This document shows, piece by piece, positions 1-11,800 of a stretch of 64,000 nucleotides of DNA. How positions within the stretch are numbered: position 1 is the first letter of the stretch; the number at the start of each line of letters is the position of its first letter. The translations under genes and the position numbers were made by a program. Source of the DNA: Otis tarda. Lineage: Eukaryota; Chordata; Aves; Otidiformes; Otididae. The notes beneath the pieces are model-generated. The model saw nothing but the letters and a program-made list of their open reading frames with translations. It was not told the origin of the DNA and ran no database searches. The stretch spans positions 168,590,053 through 168,654,052 of the forward strand of contig CM048552.1 of NCBI GenBank assembly GCA_026413225.1, in the 5' to 3' direction.

Positions 1-1329
1 ATGCCACAAAAAACTCGCTATAAAAATATCTAAATGGTTCTTTCTTCAGCTGCAATAACATACCATTTTACATTACCAGATGTTAAAACTCCATAGATTA
101 TCTGACAGCAAATACTATATCAAAGACAGTTCAAAAGAAAAGTAAAAATGATTTTCATATTTTTAATCATGCCTGCAGATGGGTTAGGATAATCTGTCAT
201 AGCTCAGAAGTAGAAAAGAAAAGAAACAGGCTTGATGTAGGTGGCTCAGTGGTCTATTTCAAATATGGTTCAGACACAATGGGAAAAACAAACAGGTCTT
301 TGCCTGAGCAAACAGATGCAGCAGGCAAGTGCAAAATCTTACTTTGCTTGTTTCAAAGACAAAAAGGAGGAATCTAGCTTTTTAGGAGAGAGAAAGAGAG
401 AGAGAGAGATCACTCCAAAGATCCCGTGTAAGCGCCACTTTCTGTGCTTCCTCCTTCCTCTTCCCACACACGCTGAATCAACAAACCCAGATGTTCACAA
501 TAATACATCCCTTGGTACAGCCATGTCCTATGCCATGCTTGTACAACAAGAGGAGATGCCTCGCTGCAGATGCACGGGAATCCCGTGGGACCAATTGTTC
601 CGCTGCAAAGAGATGTGCAAGCTGTGCTGCAGAGACAGCAGGAAAACTGAGTGCACTCTATTTCTTCTAAAGTTACAGGGACTGAACCCTCTTCAGGGGC
701 CCTGAAGATCTAGAAACTCAGTGCTTACAAAAATGTGGCTTCTGACTGGCAGCTCTGGGCATGTGCATCTCAGGTCAGGGTCATTCGTTTTTGTGACACA
801 ATGTTCCTTCTTAGTCTGGCACAGGGCTGAACTAAAAAGCTGGATCTGGAAGACAGAGAAGAGCCTGATATCAGTAAAAAATGCAATCCATAATTATTAT
901 CTTACCTTCTTATTTATGGAATTTATACGGAACAATGTTTCAGTTTATACTCACCCAGCACAGTCTTGATCATCTGCTTACCTGCTTTTCTCAGATATTT
1001 TCCTTGCCTGACACCTATTTTATTTTCAGTCAGCCTGTGACTTAAATGTGTGACCACTTGAATCTGCAGAAAGCAGCAGGCTTATGTTTTGCACACAGCA
1101 ATTCTTGTATCACCTTCTCCTAGTTTAGTTACGCCTGAATACCTCATAGCACCCTTCAACCAGCCTGTATTGGAGGGGTTTAAAACAGTGAATTCAGCAG
1201 GAGCAGTTAAAAAAAAACAAAACCCAAAGTAAGTGGCAGGGTTGGGGGTGGGGAGCCAAACTGCCTGGTGCTTGACATGAAAAAAAAAATAATAAGGCAG
1301 TCCTTCGCCATAAACAATAACCTGGATGT
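1..1329. other. Unique AT-rich noncoding sequence
   Basis: I see no gene, recognisable transposon or tandem array here. A 154-codon open frame at 241-705 begins at GTG, has no recognisable domain and no splice or promoter context, so I do not call it. Within it is a short GA-rich purine tract at about 389-411. Short A-runs sit at 1208-1216 and 1281-1290, just before composition changes sharply to GC-rich. Confidence 0.6.
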
Positions 1330-1880
1330 TTACTGTGCCTGGCCGCACACCCTCGAGCGACGTCTGGCCCGCCCCCCTTCCCCGGGCCGGATGGCTCCAC
1401 AGCTCAGTGCCTTGGCTTAGGTGCAGTTGGAAATGCCCGAGAATGGCTCTTTGTTGATTTTCGCCTGTGCGAGAGAGCCTGGTGTTGCTGCGAAGTGCTA
1501 TTGAATTTGCTCACTCAGGCAGAACACTCGACAGGAAGGAAGGAAGCAGCCATTCTTTCTGGTCCTATTGTCTGGCCACCAGGCTTAGGCAATCAAACAG
1601 CCCTGTGGCCTAGCTGCCGGCTCCCGCTCCAGCCTCTTCTGGTGGGCCCAGGGCGGGGAGCCCGGGGGAAGCGGGGGGCCTTCCTTCGCATGGCGTTTAC
1701 TATGTTTTCCTTGCGCTCCAACCGCATCTTTTCATGGCACACGGCCTCAGGTAGCCGCTTTCCAGCCTTCGGCGTTTCTCCAGGGAGAAAAGGGTCAGGG
1801 AAAGGAGGGGTGAAAGTAGACCCCGGGAGGGACAGAGCTGCTCGAAACTGCTTCTGGGCTGTTTTGAGCATGGAAAGACG
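1330..1880. promoter_or_regulatory. GC- and CpG-rich island, candidate promoter or enhancer
   Basis: This is the only clearly GC-rich stretch in a window that is otherwise AT-rich and poor in CpG. By hand I count about 28 CpG dinucleotides in roughly 550 bp, which I estimate at an observed/expected ratio near 0.65, or about the usual island threshold. It holds a GGGCGG GC box at 1651-1658 on the plus strand and a CCCGCCCCCC block at about 1368-1377, which is a GC box on the other strand. I see no TATA box in a useful position and no adjoining exon I can recognise. The open frames through it (145 codons at 1495-1932, opening at GTG, and minus-strand frames) are explained by low stop-codon frequency in GC-rich DNA. 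It may be a CpG-island promoter for a gene outside the window or a long noncoding RNA, or a GC-rich enhancer. Direction of transcription cannot be told. Confidence 0.45.
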
Positions 1881-4768
1881 GAAGGATGGAGGATGGAAAG
1901 AAAGTGTGGGAGCAAGTTGTAGGAGCCAGTGAAGAGTCCTTCCAGTGCTAGGAGATATTTCTGTGGTGATCAGAAGGCACTGTTTGGGGCTGTGGGCTAT
2001 TTAATGACACATTTATCATTCAGGGATAACGAAGGGTGAGGTAGAAAAGGGTGTGGGACAGACAGAGCAAACCTGCCTTTTGAAACAGGTTCATTTAAAA
2101 AGGATGCAAATTAAACATGCATTTGTGATTTCCCAGTCCCTAACTCAGTTAGCTCCCTTTTCTCTCCAGAGAAAAGGAGAGGGTGAAAAACAGAGTTGAA
2201 GGGACTGGTTTTGCGAGGCTGGCTCCTGCTTGCGGTAATGCCATAGGGTCAGGGCGAGTTCTTCTCCTGAGGTTTCATGATGGAGGGACTGCAAAAGGGA
2301 TAAGCAGTCTAAGAGCATCCAGAGCAAAAATCTGTCTGCTGCCATGTTTTACCTGCCGTATTACATTCCCACAATGTCTCAGCAGTTCCAGTCTTAAATC
2401 AGGTTGCAACCATAAAGTTGCTATGTGGATTTTGCGATACTGTCTCTCTAATTCTTACTAAGGTCTGTCCATGGGATAGCTCCTTACGATTGTTTGGTGG
2501 CTGGATTCGCTGTGAGTGATAGCTGCAGGCTTTTTGGTTTCATCATGGCAGGCTTTCCTCAGACAATACGATCTGGTGGTGGACCAGGTAATAGGTGAGT
2601 CAGTGATGTCATTCTTAATGTCGCGTGATAGATTATGCAGTGGCAAATCTGCAATGTACAGTGAGATAGTAGACTCTTGCAAATGCAGAGGCTTTAGTAT
2701 TCATGCAATCCTGTTTCTGCAAGCCTGGGGGTGGTTTTGTGGTGTTTAAAGCCACTCTAAATCTAGGCCCTGGTGCTCCCACCCATGCTGGTGTCCCCAG
2801 CTGCATGTTCCTAATCCATCTTCTTAGTCAACATTATTGCTTCAAGTCTTGCTTGATCACAAGCTTGAATGCAGCTGGAAACAAATGGCAGTCCACAAGC
2901 CTGCTCACTGGGTCACCATGCCAAGGCTGCTGTTGGCAGAAAGGGTAGGAGCGAGCAGGGCGGTGTGGTGGTGACAGGAGACGGCATGTCAGATCTACTG
3001 CAGCCTGGGCTCTGTGAGGCAGATGTTGCCTCTTGACACAATAGCATGCTGAGGCACTTTGAGTGCCATGTTCAAAGCCAGAAGGATTTGCTTATACCTG
3101 GGAAAGCCTACAGGCTGCAGATCCATTTTGTTAACTTAAACAGAAAGACATGCGTTGCATTTTGCTGTTTTGGCCTTTATCTTAATAAAACCTCTGCTCA
3201 ACCTGCTTACACCTACCCTGGTGCAAATCTGAAGCAACCTTGGTGAGTTTATGGAGTTATTCCAGGTTTACCAGTGCAACAAGCAGAAATCCACATGAAT
3301 TATACCCTTTTTTTTCTCTTTTTTTTTTTAACGGAAACAAGTGGAAATTACTAGAACAGAAAGACATTTGAAGCCAAGCAGAAATCTTGGGTTTGGATTT
3401 TATTACAAACTTGAAACTTGGGCCAGTTTTGATGGGATTTGTAAATGCTTTCAACAAACGTGGGCTGAGTTTCAAGCGAGACTGGGCTCTGTTGTGAGGG
3501 AATCTGGGCCAAGGTATGGTTTTGAGTGGAAAGCATATGAAACTCAGTGCATTTTCCTGATTTAGAGTCTTGCTTTGAAGTACTTGGTCCATTCAAACCT
3601 AAAACTCAAAGCAAAAACCCACATGGTGTGAGTGTACTGGAGCCAAAACTATAATAAAAAATTCCCTTGAAACTCCATGATTCAAAGCTAGCACAGCTCT
3701 AGATACTCCTTATAAGCTACTACGAAGTTTGTTATTTTGCATATATATTTTACTTCAGAAATTTTAAATAATCTGAAATCTTTACTGATTTCTGGATTCT
3801 TGAAAGATTGTATTAAAATCTTACTGTAAGAGCTGTAGTGAGGTGGAAAGGATTCAAGATTATTGCTTTTGTTGATAGCTTGTCTATGAATATATAAACA
3901 ATTAATTTAAATTTTGTTTATCTTGTCCTAAATTAGATACATCATTAGTGATCCTGCTCTGTATCTATGGGCTCTTTCACCATGCTCAGAACTGTAGTGT
4001 CTGAGTGCCTTCCAACAGTGCATGAAGCAACGTGAATAACATCTGCTACGTGCTGTTTATTGTCTCATCCTTTCCCTTGAGATCCAGCATGTGCAATGGC
4101 ATGTCTTATTTCGGTAGAGATTTTTTGTGTCATGATTTGTTTTATGATCAAGAAACCATTGCTTTGAAAATGTCTTAAAGGGCAAATGAGTGGAGGATAT
4201 TACTGGTTAGAAACTGGAGGGAAAATTCCACATGAGGTAGTACTGTCATTTTTTTTTTCTTTCTTTTTTTTGGTTGCTGTTGACAGACGTTTTCACTTTA
4301 CTGCAACAGTCCCATACACAAGCTTTGTGCACATATTCACATATAGCTAGACAGAACTGCTTTCAAGCGTTTTTGTTTGAACACAGCGTAATGCAATTAG
4401 CTTTACTGCCCAGCATGCCTTTGATAGCAGAAAGTATGCTATGAGCTGACTTCTCTCCCCTTTACAGATGCATCAGAATTCCATATGAGCAGCCACCCAG
4501 TGTCTTGACTGGCTTTTGCATTTCCAGTTAACTACCCTGAATCATAAAAGTCTGGGAAAAGCTCTGAGAAGCGTGTTCCTCCCACTACTGCAACACTTCA
4601 GCAGTAAGGCTGAATTTGTGTTACATGTGGAGAATCGCATGTTGGTATGCGTCTTTCATAGTCCTATACAGATCTGTTAGACACTTCTGAGATGGGCTGG
4701 TAGTTCCCAGCTGCCTGCCCATGGAACACCCGTAGAGTTAATGGGAGGTCGACATGTGGCTTACTGAG
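1881..4768. other. Unique noncoding sequence
   Basis: No gene or recognisable transposon is visible. The many 60-110-codon frames on both strands lack any protein motif and overlap each other in opposite directions. Low-complexity T-rich patches occur at 3308-3330 and 4251-4271. The sequence at about 3950-4040 has the look of an old degraded repeat, but I cannot assign it to a family. Confidence 0.55.
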
Positions 4769-5053
4769 GAGCAGGGCGTGTTGTAATAGGACGAGGGGTA
4801 ATGGTTTTAAAATGGAGGGAGATAGATTCAGACTTGATGTAAGGAAAATTTTTTTTACAATGAGGATGGCGAAACACTGGAACAGGTTGCCTGGAGAGGT
4901 GGTAGATGCCCCATCCCTGGAAACATTCGAAGCCAGGTTGGATGAGGCTCTGAGCAACCTGATCTAGTTGAAGATGTCCCTGCTTCTTGCAAGGGGGTTC
5001 TAGTAGATGACCTTTGAAAGTCCCTTCCAACCCAAACTATTCTATGATTCTAC
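4769..5053 (+). mobile_element. CR1 LINE, 5'-truncated 3' end
   Basis: This is a 285-bp 3' fragment of a CR1 non-LTR retrotransposon in plus orientation. It opens inside the ORF2 C-terminus and ends with the CR1 3' untranslated region and the tail ATTCTATGATTCTA at about 5038-5052. In one frame the last ORF2 codons remain open to a TAG at 4965-4967. They show the hallmark C-terminal residues FRLDVRK, then HWNRLPGEVV, then a DAPSLETF segment. The 3' UTR contains GATGTCCCTGC, a GACCTTTGAAAG block and TCCCTTCCAACCCAAAC, all typical of avian CR1. The 5' truncation, about 285 bp retained from an element of several kilobases, is normal for the family. The copy at 46751-46992 keeps the same coding end and looks like the same subfamily. 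It cannot transpose on its own. Confidence 0.95.
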
Positions 5054-7636
5054 CAAGGGTCTCCTTTCTTGCACAGCTCTGTAATTAATCCTTGGCTGCT
5101 TCAGCTGTGATCCTGATGGTCTGGGCCAAGAGGAAGCAGTGACAGGGTGGCCAGAATGGAGGTCTGGTTCTCTCAGTTCTGTAGCTTATCAGAATCATAG
5201 CAACAGCCTCAAACATCACCTGGAAAAGGGAACTGAATTGTTTCCGAGCTGAAAAAGAGAAAGAAATAGGACAGCTATGGAGTTACCATGATCAAAAGTT
5301 AAGAGAGAGAGCAGCAGTGAGGGAGCAGTAGTGGAAGCCAGATGTACATTTGCAGAATAGTCACTACTGCTCTTCCAAGCTCATTGCCATCACTAGTGGC
5401 CTCTCTCAGGAATGAATGCACAGGCACATACTCTACTCTTCCTTCTTCTGGGAAGTTTAGAGTGAAAAAACAAAAATGCAGAAGCTCTCCAAAGTTCTAT
5501 CTCGATCCATTCTTCCTCCTGGTAAGTCCTGCTAGTCCCTTCAGCATATAAAGTAACATGAATTAGAGCAAGCATTGGTTTTAAGGCTATTAGAGCAACA
5601 CTGGAGAACACTGTACTGGACAGCTGTCATAACATAGTGCCACAAATAGAAAAGCGACTTGTCATTATTTCATTTGTCCACATACACCGGTATGAGAGGT
5701 GACCCTCACTGTAAAAAAATAATGTTTATGGAGCATGTATGCTAGGTGAAGCACCTCTCTATACCAAAGCTCTGCATAGCATGGGAGGAATGAAGAAAGC
5801 ATCATGTTCTCAATTCCTCAGAGCGCAATGCCCTAACTGACATAGCCTATATGCAGTTAGAGCACTGGCAAAACAAGCACGTGCTTGCTCCTCTCCCTTT
5901 CCTTGACCTTACAATTTGCATAGGGAAAGCCCAGGTCATAACAGAAGAGATTATTTGGCCTGTAAAATTTCTTTAGATAGAGGAGTTTGTGCTAATTCCG
6001 CATGTTTAGGTTTGCTGAGCTTCACCAGGCTCCACATGATTTTTAACAGAAGCTCCATGCACCAGATTCCGTGTTGCAGTTTCCTCAGCACAGCTATCTA
6101 CACCTATTTTGATAAAAAGCTGATTCCATTACTGACTCCAAAGTTTTCTGGTTGCTTTTTTGATGTGAAGACTTAGTGGACATCTGAGCTACTTGGTCTC
6201 CTTGTTGTATCCCACTTGTTCTCTCCCCTGTATGGATTGTGATGAGTTTGTTAGCTGTCATATCTTGGAGATTAAGCTTTTGTCCAAGTTTTCTCAGGAC
6301 AGACATGTGTTAAGGGGCCCTTTCATCCAGAGAACAAGTGTTCCTTAATGGCCATACACAATTTTTTGGCATGCATCCATACATTGGCAGTATGATCAAA
6401 CATATCCGAGCAGACAGTAGAACAGAGATAGTTGCAGGTAAGAGATCTTGCGAGCACAGGGGGAAATGTGTCATCTTTGTTTTCTTTTAAGACCTCCCTC
6501 AAGACTGAAGGCCCATAGTAAATGATAATCCTGATTTCTGTGGTGTCAGCCTAGAGAAATGTATGGAAAATTCCATACAAAACAAAAGGGCTGCCGAGCC
6601 GCCTTACTGACAAATTAACTTATCAGCTGGAGAAGTTTTGATTCACAATGAAATTCTCTGTTGGTTACTGAGACTCTCCCATTTAAAATTAATGACCTCA
6701 TAGCTGGTGAATGATGAAGCAGAAAAGGAAGTGCACTGAAGATTGAACAAAAATCATCAGGTGAAAGGGATGCTCTGTGATTATGGAATAAAAACTAGTC
6801 ATTAGGGCTTAAAAAAACCCAAATCCTGAGCTCTGCTTCTTACTGGTGCTAGTGGTGGATGTTTTCTTGGAAAAACTTCCCCCCGCCTCAGGATCTGTGG
6901 TACTATATAAACAGTCCCCTTCAGAACTAACTTCCAAATCTGCTAACATAATACTCCTCTGAAGAAGAATAAGAATGTTGGTTTTACAGTTAATTAAGGG
7001 TTTTGGGTCAGGAACTTGAAATATATCCATTAGGGTATGGTTTTCTGGTTAAGGAGTCATAAATACACAGTACACTTTATTAAATAGCTTGAAAAAGACT
7101 GTGTTTAAAATATGATAGCTGCTTTGGTGTGTTTAGTAACAGATAAATAAACATTGGAAGAAGAGAGGCAGTTCTCCTTGGCAATAACTGGGTGTGTCAT
7201 TTCTTTATAAAAAATGTATTTTGTTGTTACCTGTGCACTCCTTTTCTGTCTCTTAACTGAGTTGAGGATGGAGGGAGACAAGATAAAGATGAAAGCAGAA
7301 AGACAGAGTGAAATAACACAGAGATTTGGGGTTTTTAAAACCCAAAAGGAACTGTTGCAAGACAGAACTGAAGAGAGTACCTATTTCTTGAAGTCTTGTG
7401 AGGTGTGAGAGAAGCATCACGTTAGGTGTCCACATTCTGCCAGCTGGGACAGTCATTTCAAGAAGAGGAGATGATCAGTGGCACAAAGCGTAGTCAGAAA
7501 TAACTAGAAAGAGGGAAAGGAATTTGTGAGGGAAAATGTATAAAGAGACACATTCAGGTGCCAAAATCCCAAATCTCCTGTTGTGACTCTGCCTCCAAAG
7601 ACATCTTTCCAGAGTTGCAGGGGTTGAAGGTGAGGA

Positions 7637-7648
7637 GGGGGGGGGGGG
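7637..7648 (+). repeat. Poly-G run (12 G)
   Basis: Twelve consecutive G residues sit in a purine-rich context, followed by AAAGAGAAAGAAG. It is unusual in AT-rich DNA. Length may be polymorphic or affected by sequencing. Confidence 0.9.
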
Positions 7649-8787
7649 AAAGAGAAAGAAGCAGGGTCCACACAGGTACCCTTGAACAGTGGACCATTTG
7701 TTTGTGAGCAGAATAATCTTTTAGACGGTTCATCATTTCCAGGACCATTCTTATGCTAATTCCCCAGACTCAGGGAAACCTTAAACTCCTTCCCTTGCTG
7801 AATGGAACCATTCCTCCCTCAAGAGTTAATTTTAAAAAGAGAGCAAACAGAAGGACTTGATGTTTGGCAAGCTTGGGGTTAGAATGTTCCCATATACACA
7901 TACACATTTAGAAGAGAAGTATCTTAGTATTCATGATACTTGGTGATAGAGTAGCAGAAAGGTTTCAATTAAGCATGAAAAACAAATATCGCAATTTTTC
8001 TCAATTCTTCAGTCTTTCACATTCTGAAGGATTTTTTTTAGGGGAGTTTTTCTTCCAGTTTTTTTTTTTTTTTGTGTGAGTGTCTTTCATTTCAAGTTAC
8101 CCTTATTCTGGGTCCTTTTTTCCTTCCCTTTGGTCAAAGCATTTCTGAATTTCTGCCAAGAAGTTACTATGTAAAGCCTGTTGTACTCAAGAGTTGGATT
8201 CCCATTCCTGGAATCATGACTAGCAACCCCAAAATAGAGTGCATTGTTGTTTCAAAAGGAAAACAAGAGAGGAAAGAAACCTTAGGAACAAACAGAGAAG
8301 GATGAAGCCAAGCGACAGTTACAGACTCTTCAGAAAGCTACTCTTCAATTAGACATTTAGATTGGCTACTGATGAATCTAATCTAGATGGTAGGAAAAAC
8401 TGCATTTAAAGTAGAGTCAACTCTTAGAAATTAATGCTATGCAAAGCTACCTATTTTTGCTTCCTGCCTACTTGTATTCAGGAACCAGCATCTTTACAAA
8501 CACTTGAAGGGCAAGACACCTTGGAATATCCTGCTTCTGCTGCAGAACAGATTTTTTTTTCTGAACACAAAGTAAGACTTCACCACGATTACATTGCAAA
8601 TTCATTCCCTGGAATAAAAAATGGCACAATCTGTGCAAAGGGAAATTAAATAGAGAGTAAACTTCTTTTTTTTTAAATGGTAGTGTGAGCAAATGGGTTA
8701 GCAAAAATGTTGGTGTTTCAGCAAAAATATTAATATATCAGCAAAGAAATACTGAGATTTTACAAAAAGATTCCATACTAATGGAAT

Positions 8788-8832
8788 CTTTCAGGAGACA
8801 TCCTTTCAGGATATCTCTTTCAGGATATATTC
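8788..8832 (+). repeat. Degenerate tandem repeat, three units of about 15 bp
   Basis: Three successive units beginning CTTTCAGGA start at 8788, 8803 and 8817. They read CTTTCAGGAGACATC, CTTTCAGGATATCT and CTTTCAGGATATATT. Just upstream, 8718-8752, a looser pair of TCAGCAAA units separated by AT-rich bases suggests that this 120-bp patch is prone to slippage. No function is implied. Confidence 0.7.
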
Positions 8833-11800
8833 TTTGCTAAATTAAGCATTGTCAGGAAACATCTTTTGTTAAAGTAAGTCTATTACTAAATCCTCATCGA
8901 AAAATTCTGTACCAAGTTACCATCTCATCAACTTAATATGCTATGCATTGCTTTTTGTTGATTTTCATCTCACAGGAGTTTAAATTTCATAGGTATAACA
9001 GCATTTGATCCTATAATAGTAATCATTATTAATAACAGCATATTTAAAACATGGAGAGCTTGACGAGAAAACAGAAGAACCTTTGGGTTGACAAACAATA
9101 TTATATCTTCTTTGTAAGGGAATGGGATGGAGGGAGGCTGATGAGCATTAAGATTCTACTAGTAAATTATATTAAGATGTGTTCTCAGGAAGACTGAGTT
9201 TGAATCAGTTAAAGAATATGAAAATGAGAGGAGGTGCCTACGGAGGTAAAAATATTTCTGTAAACTTTGCAGAACTTTGTGGTGGTTATAAGATTCTCCC
9301 TGTTCCTGCTAGGACTTTTATAATGAGAGCAGGAGGGAACTCAGTTTCTCCTACCCCTAAAATATTAAATTCTTTAAACTGAATTAAGAGGATCCTTCTT
9401 AAAAAATGTATGTTTTATGATACACAGTGGACAGGTCTGTTTCTGTCCATCTAGTAACTTATGATGATGAACTTGTTGATTCCCTATAATACACACAGGA
9501 ATAAAATTATACTTTTAATTTAATAAAATATGATTAATATTGATTAAGACATTCATATGAAAAGATACAGGAGGTGAGACCAGGTAAAAGAAGACAATGA
9601 TTTTGGACTCTGGTTTCAGAGAGTGTCAGCACTACAATGTTGAGCTTGAGAAACTTCGGAAAGGTCAGAATATGGAAGTGAGAATCCAACCTGGGAAAGT
9701 TCATCCCTTTAAAGTGCATCAAATTTGTGTATCAAAAACAAGGTAAAGTCCAAAATCACTAGTTCCTCTGTAAAAATTGACTTGCAGCATTAAAAAAAAA
9801 AAAAAGTAAGTATATATGTGCAATATATATATTAAAATCCAGTTATAAAGTATGTTGGAATTCCCAGGCTAGAAATACATGCTAATATCCTAATCATCCA
9901 ATGAGACACCTGATTTGTCTCTCTACTTTAGGTAACCAGTGAAGCAGTTCCACAGAAGTTAATATGCACTTTGTAAGGATACAGTCAACAGAAAGGAATG
10001 GATGGCTCTGAGCGCCTATGAAAGATTTTAGCTGTTGAGGTTCAGGTACCCAGCTTGGGAAATTAATGTAGGAGCAGGTAGGTTCTCAATCTGGATATCT
10101 TCAAATATGCAATATAGAGACTTTAGCACTTACCTTTTGGGGTATGCTGTCTGCTCCAACAGACAGCTAAAACTATCAGTTGCATGCTTGCTTTAGATGA
10201 ACTGAAACCTCTCCTGAACTATCTAAACAACAAGTTTTCAAAATGACATCATAAGGATTTTTTTTTTAATCCTGCTAAAGGTGTCATGAGGCTATAAATA
10301 CATATTTTTTCTTTTTCTCCTCTAAGTGGTAAGCAAAAGGGGAGTAGAAGACAAATACAAATTCAGGTTATGGCCCTGCAAAACTGAATCCATATATAAT
10401 GCAGAAAGCTTTACCAAGTGGACATGCACAAAGTATTCCTACAAAAAGCTTCCTTATGGAGTTGTCTGGCCAAAAGACGATATAAGACAGTACCACTGAA
10501 ATCAGATCGCAAGGGACACACTGTTTTATTTTTCTATGTTGGTGCATATTCAAGACTAATGAATATAAAGCGCATGTGTGTCTCTAAATAAATGAGTGTG
10601 TTTGCATTTAAAAATGTGACTATGTCAGTTTCTGTAATTAGATCCTTTAGCATCTGTTATTGATCATTCCTGCACTTCTTTAGCTTACACTTGTGAATCA
10701 AGTAAAATGCAGAATGTTACCACAGAGAAGAAAACATCTATCGTGTCCAGCATTACAGGGTCAGACAGTCGTGCATGCTTATCAATCTAGTTTGGTTTTG
10801 GTCCACAACATAAAAATCTCTGACATCTGCAGAAAAATGATGTTTGGACACTTGGTGCCACACAATCACGAGGAGAGGATATTCAGGCAATTGGGACAGC
10901 TGGCTAAAACTAGGCTTGGTGCAAGAGTTCACAGACAGACACTCCCTGTTTTAGAATAAACTTGGATTGCCATTTTTTTCTTAGGAATGACAGCATGCAA
11001 TGAGAATGTGGAAATGAATATAACCCGATTCAGTGAATGAGACTTTTCTCCTCCCAACCATTGCATTTGCTGTAATGCACAGAAAGACCAGGCATGCTGG
11101 TTTAACTATGCACTGCCTTATTCTTCACTTATTTGTGTCAGGCCTAGGTGTGTTATATTCAGTTGACCTGCTAGATACACCTAGCAAAGCCATTGTATTT
11201 ATGTCTCTCCAAAGATGGGACCCAAAATACGGTAGATGTGGACAATACAAGTACTGACTTTCTTTGCTCTCTTGAATCTAGCTTCAGTAGCAGCTGTAGT
11301 GAACACAGCAGACGCATAATATACCAACTACCAAAGCCTGTACATTTATAACTTGTAGATACGTTGCACTAAAAATCATTCGAGTTTCACACAAATAGTC
11401 CCAAAATCAGAATGGTTTGATACTGAAGAATTAAACTCCATGAAATCTAACTGTAGGATAGAACACCCAGAAGAAATGAGAGTATGTGAATAAAAATGAG
11501 AGTCAGTTTGGATCTGATTCTTGTGGCTCTTTCACAATTTTATTTACATTTGTAAATGTAAAGAATTCATAATAAGGTGAAGAAGGGCACCAAAGATTTG
11601 ATGTCGTATGTGCAAGTGGAATGAGAAATGTCTCTTGTAGTCCAAAGCAATGGAGGGATTTGATTGAGAATTAACAGAGTAAAAAAATAATCACAAGAAT
11701 TTTCATATGGTTACTGTTGCTAATATTAACAGACACTGGTACTCACGTGTCTCAGATGTGTTTCAGAGTAGGCAATGTTATAACAATGTCCAAGAGAATT

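Noticed and set aside
241-705. 154-codon plus-strand open frame
   Set aside because: It opens at GTG, not ATG. It has no domain, signal peptide or known family resemblance, and contains simple-sequence GA repeats.
1495-1932. 145-codon plus-strand frame in the GC-rich region
   Set aside because: It opens at GTG, and its length is explained by scarce stop codons in GC-rich DNA. The opposite strand is open over the same bases too.
3950-4100. Sequence resembling an old sauropsid interspersed repeat
   Set aside because: Only a general impression (CACCATGCTCAG, GTCTGAGTGCCTTCCAACAG). I could not tie it to a named family or to a second copy in the window.
8340-8400. Possible third copy of the GATGAGATGAATC repeat
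   Set aside because: Shares only a TGATGAATC-like core and loose flanks. Similarity is no better than chance by eye.
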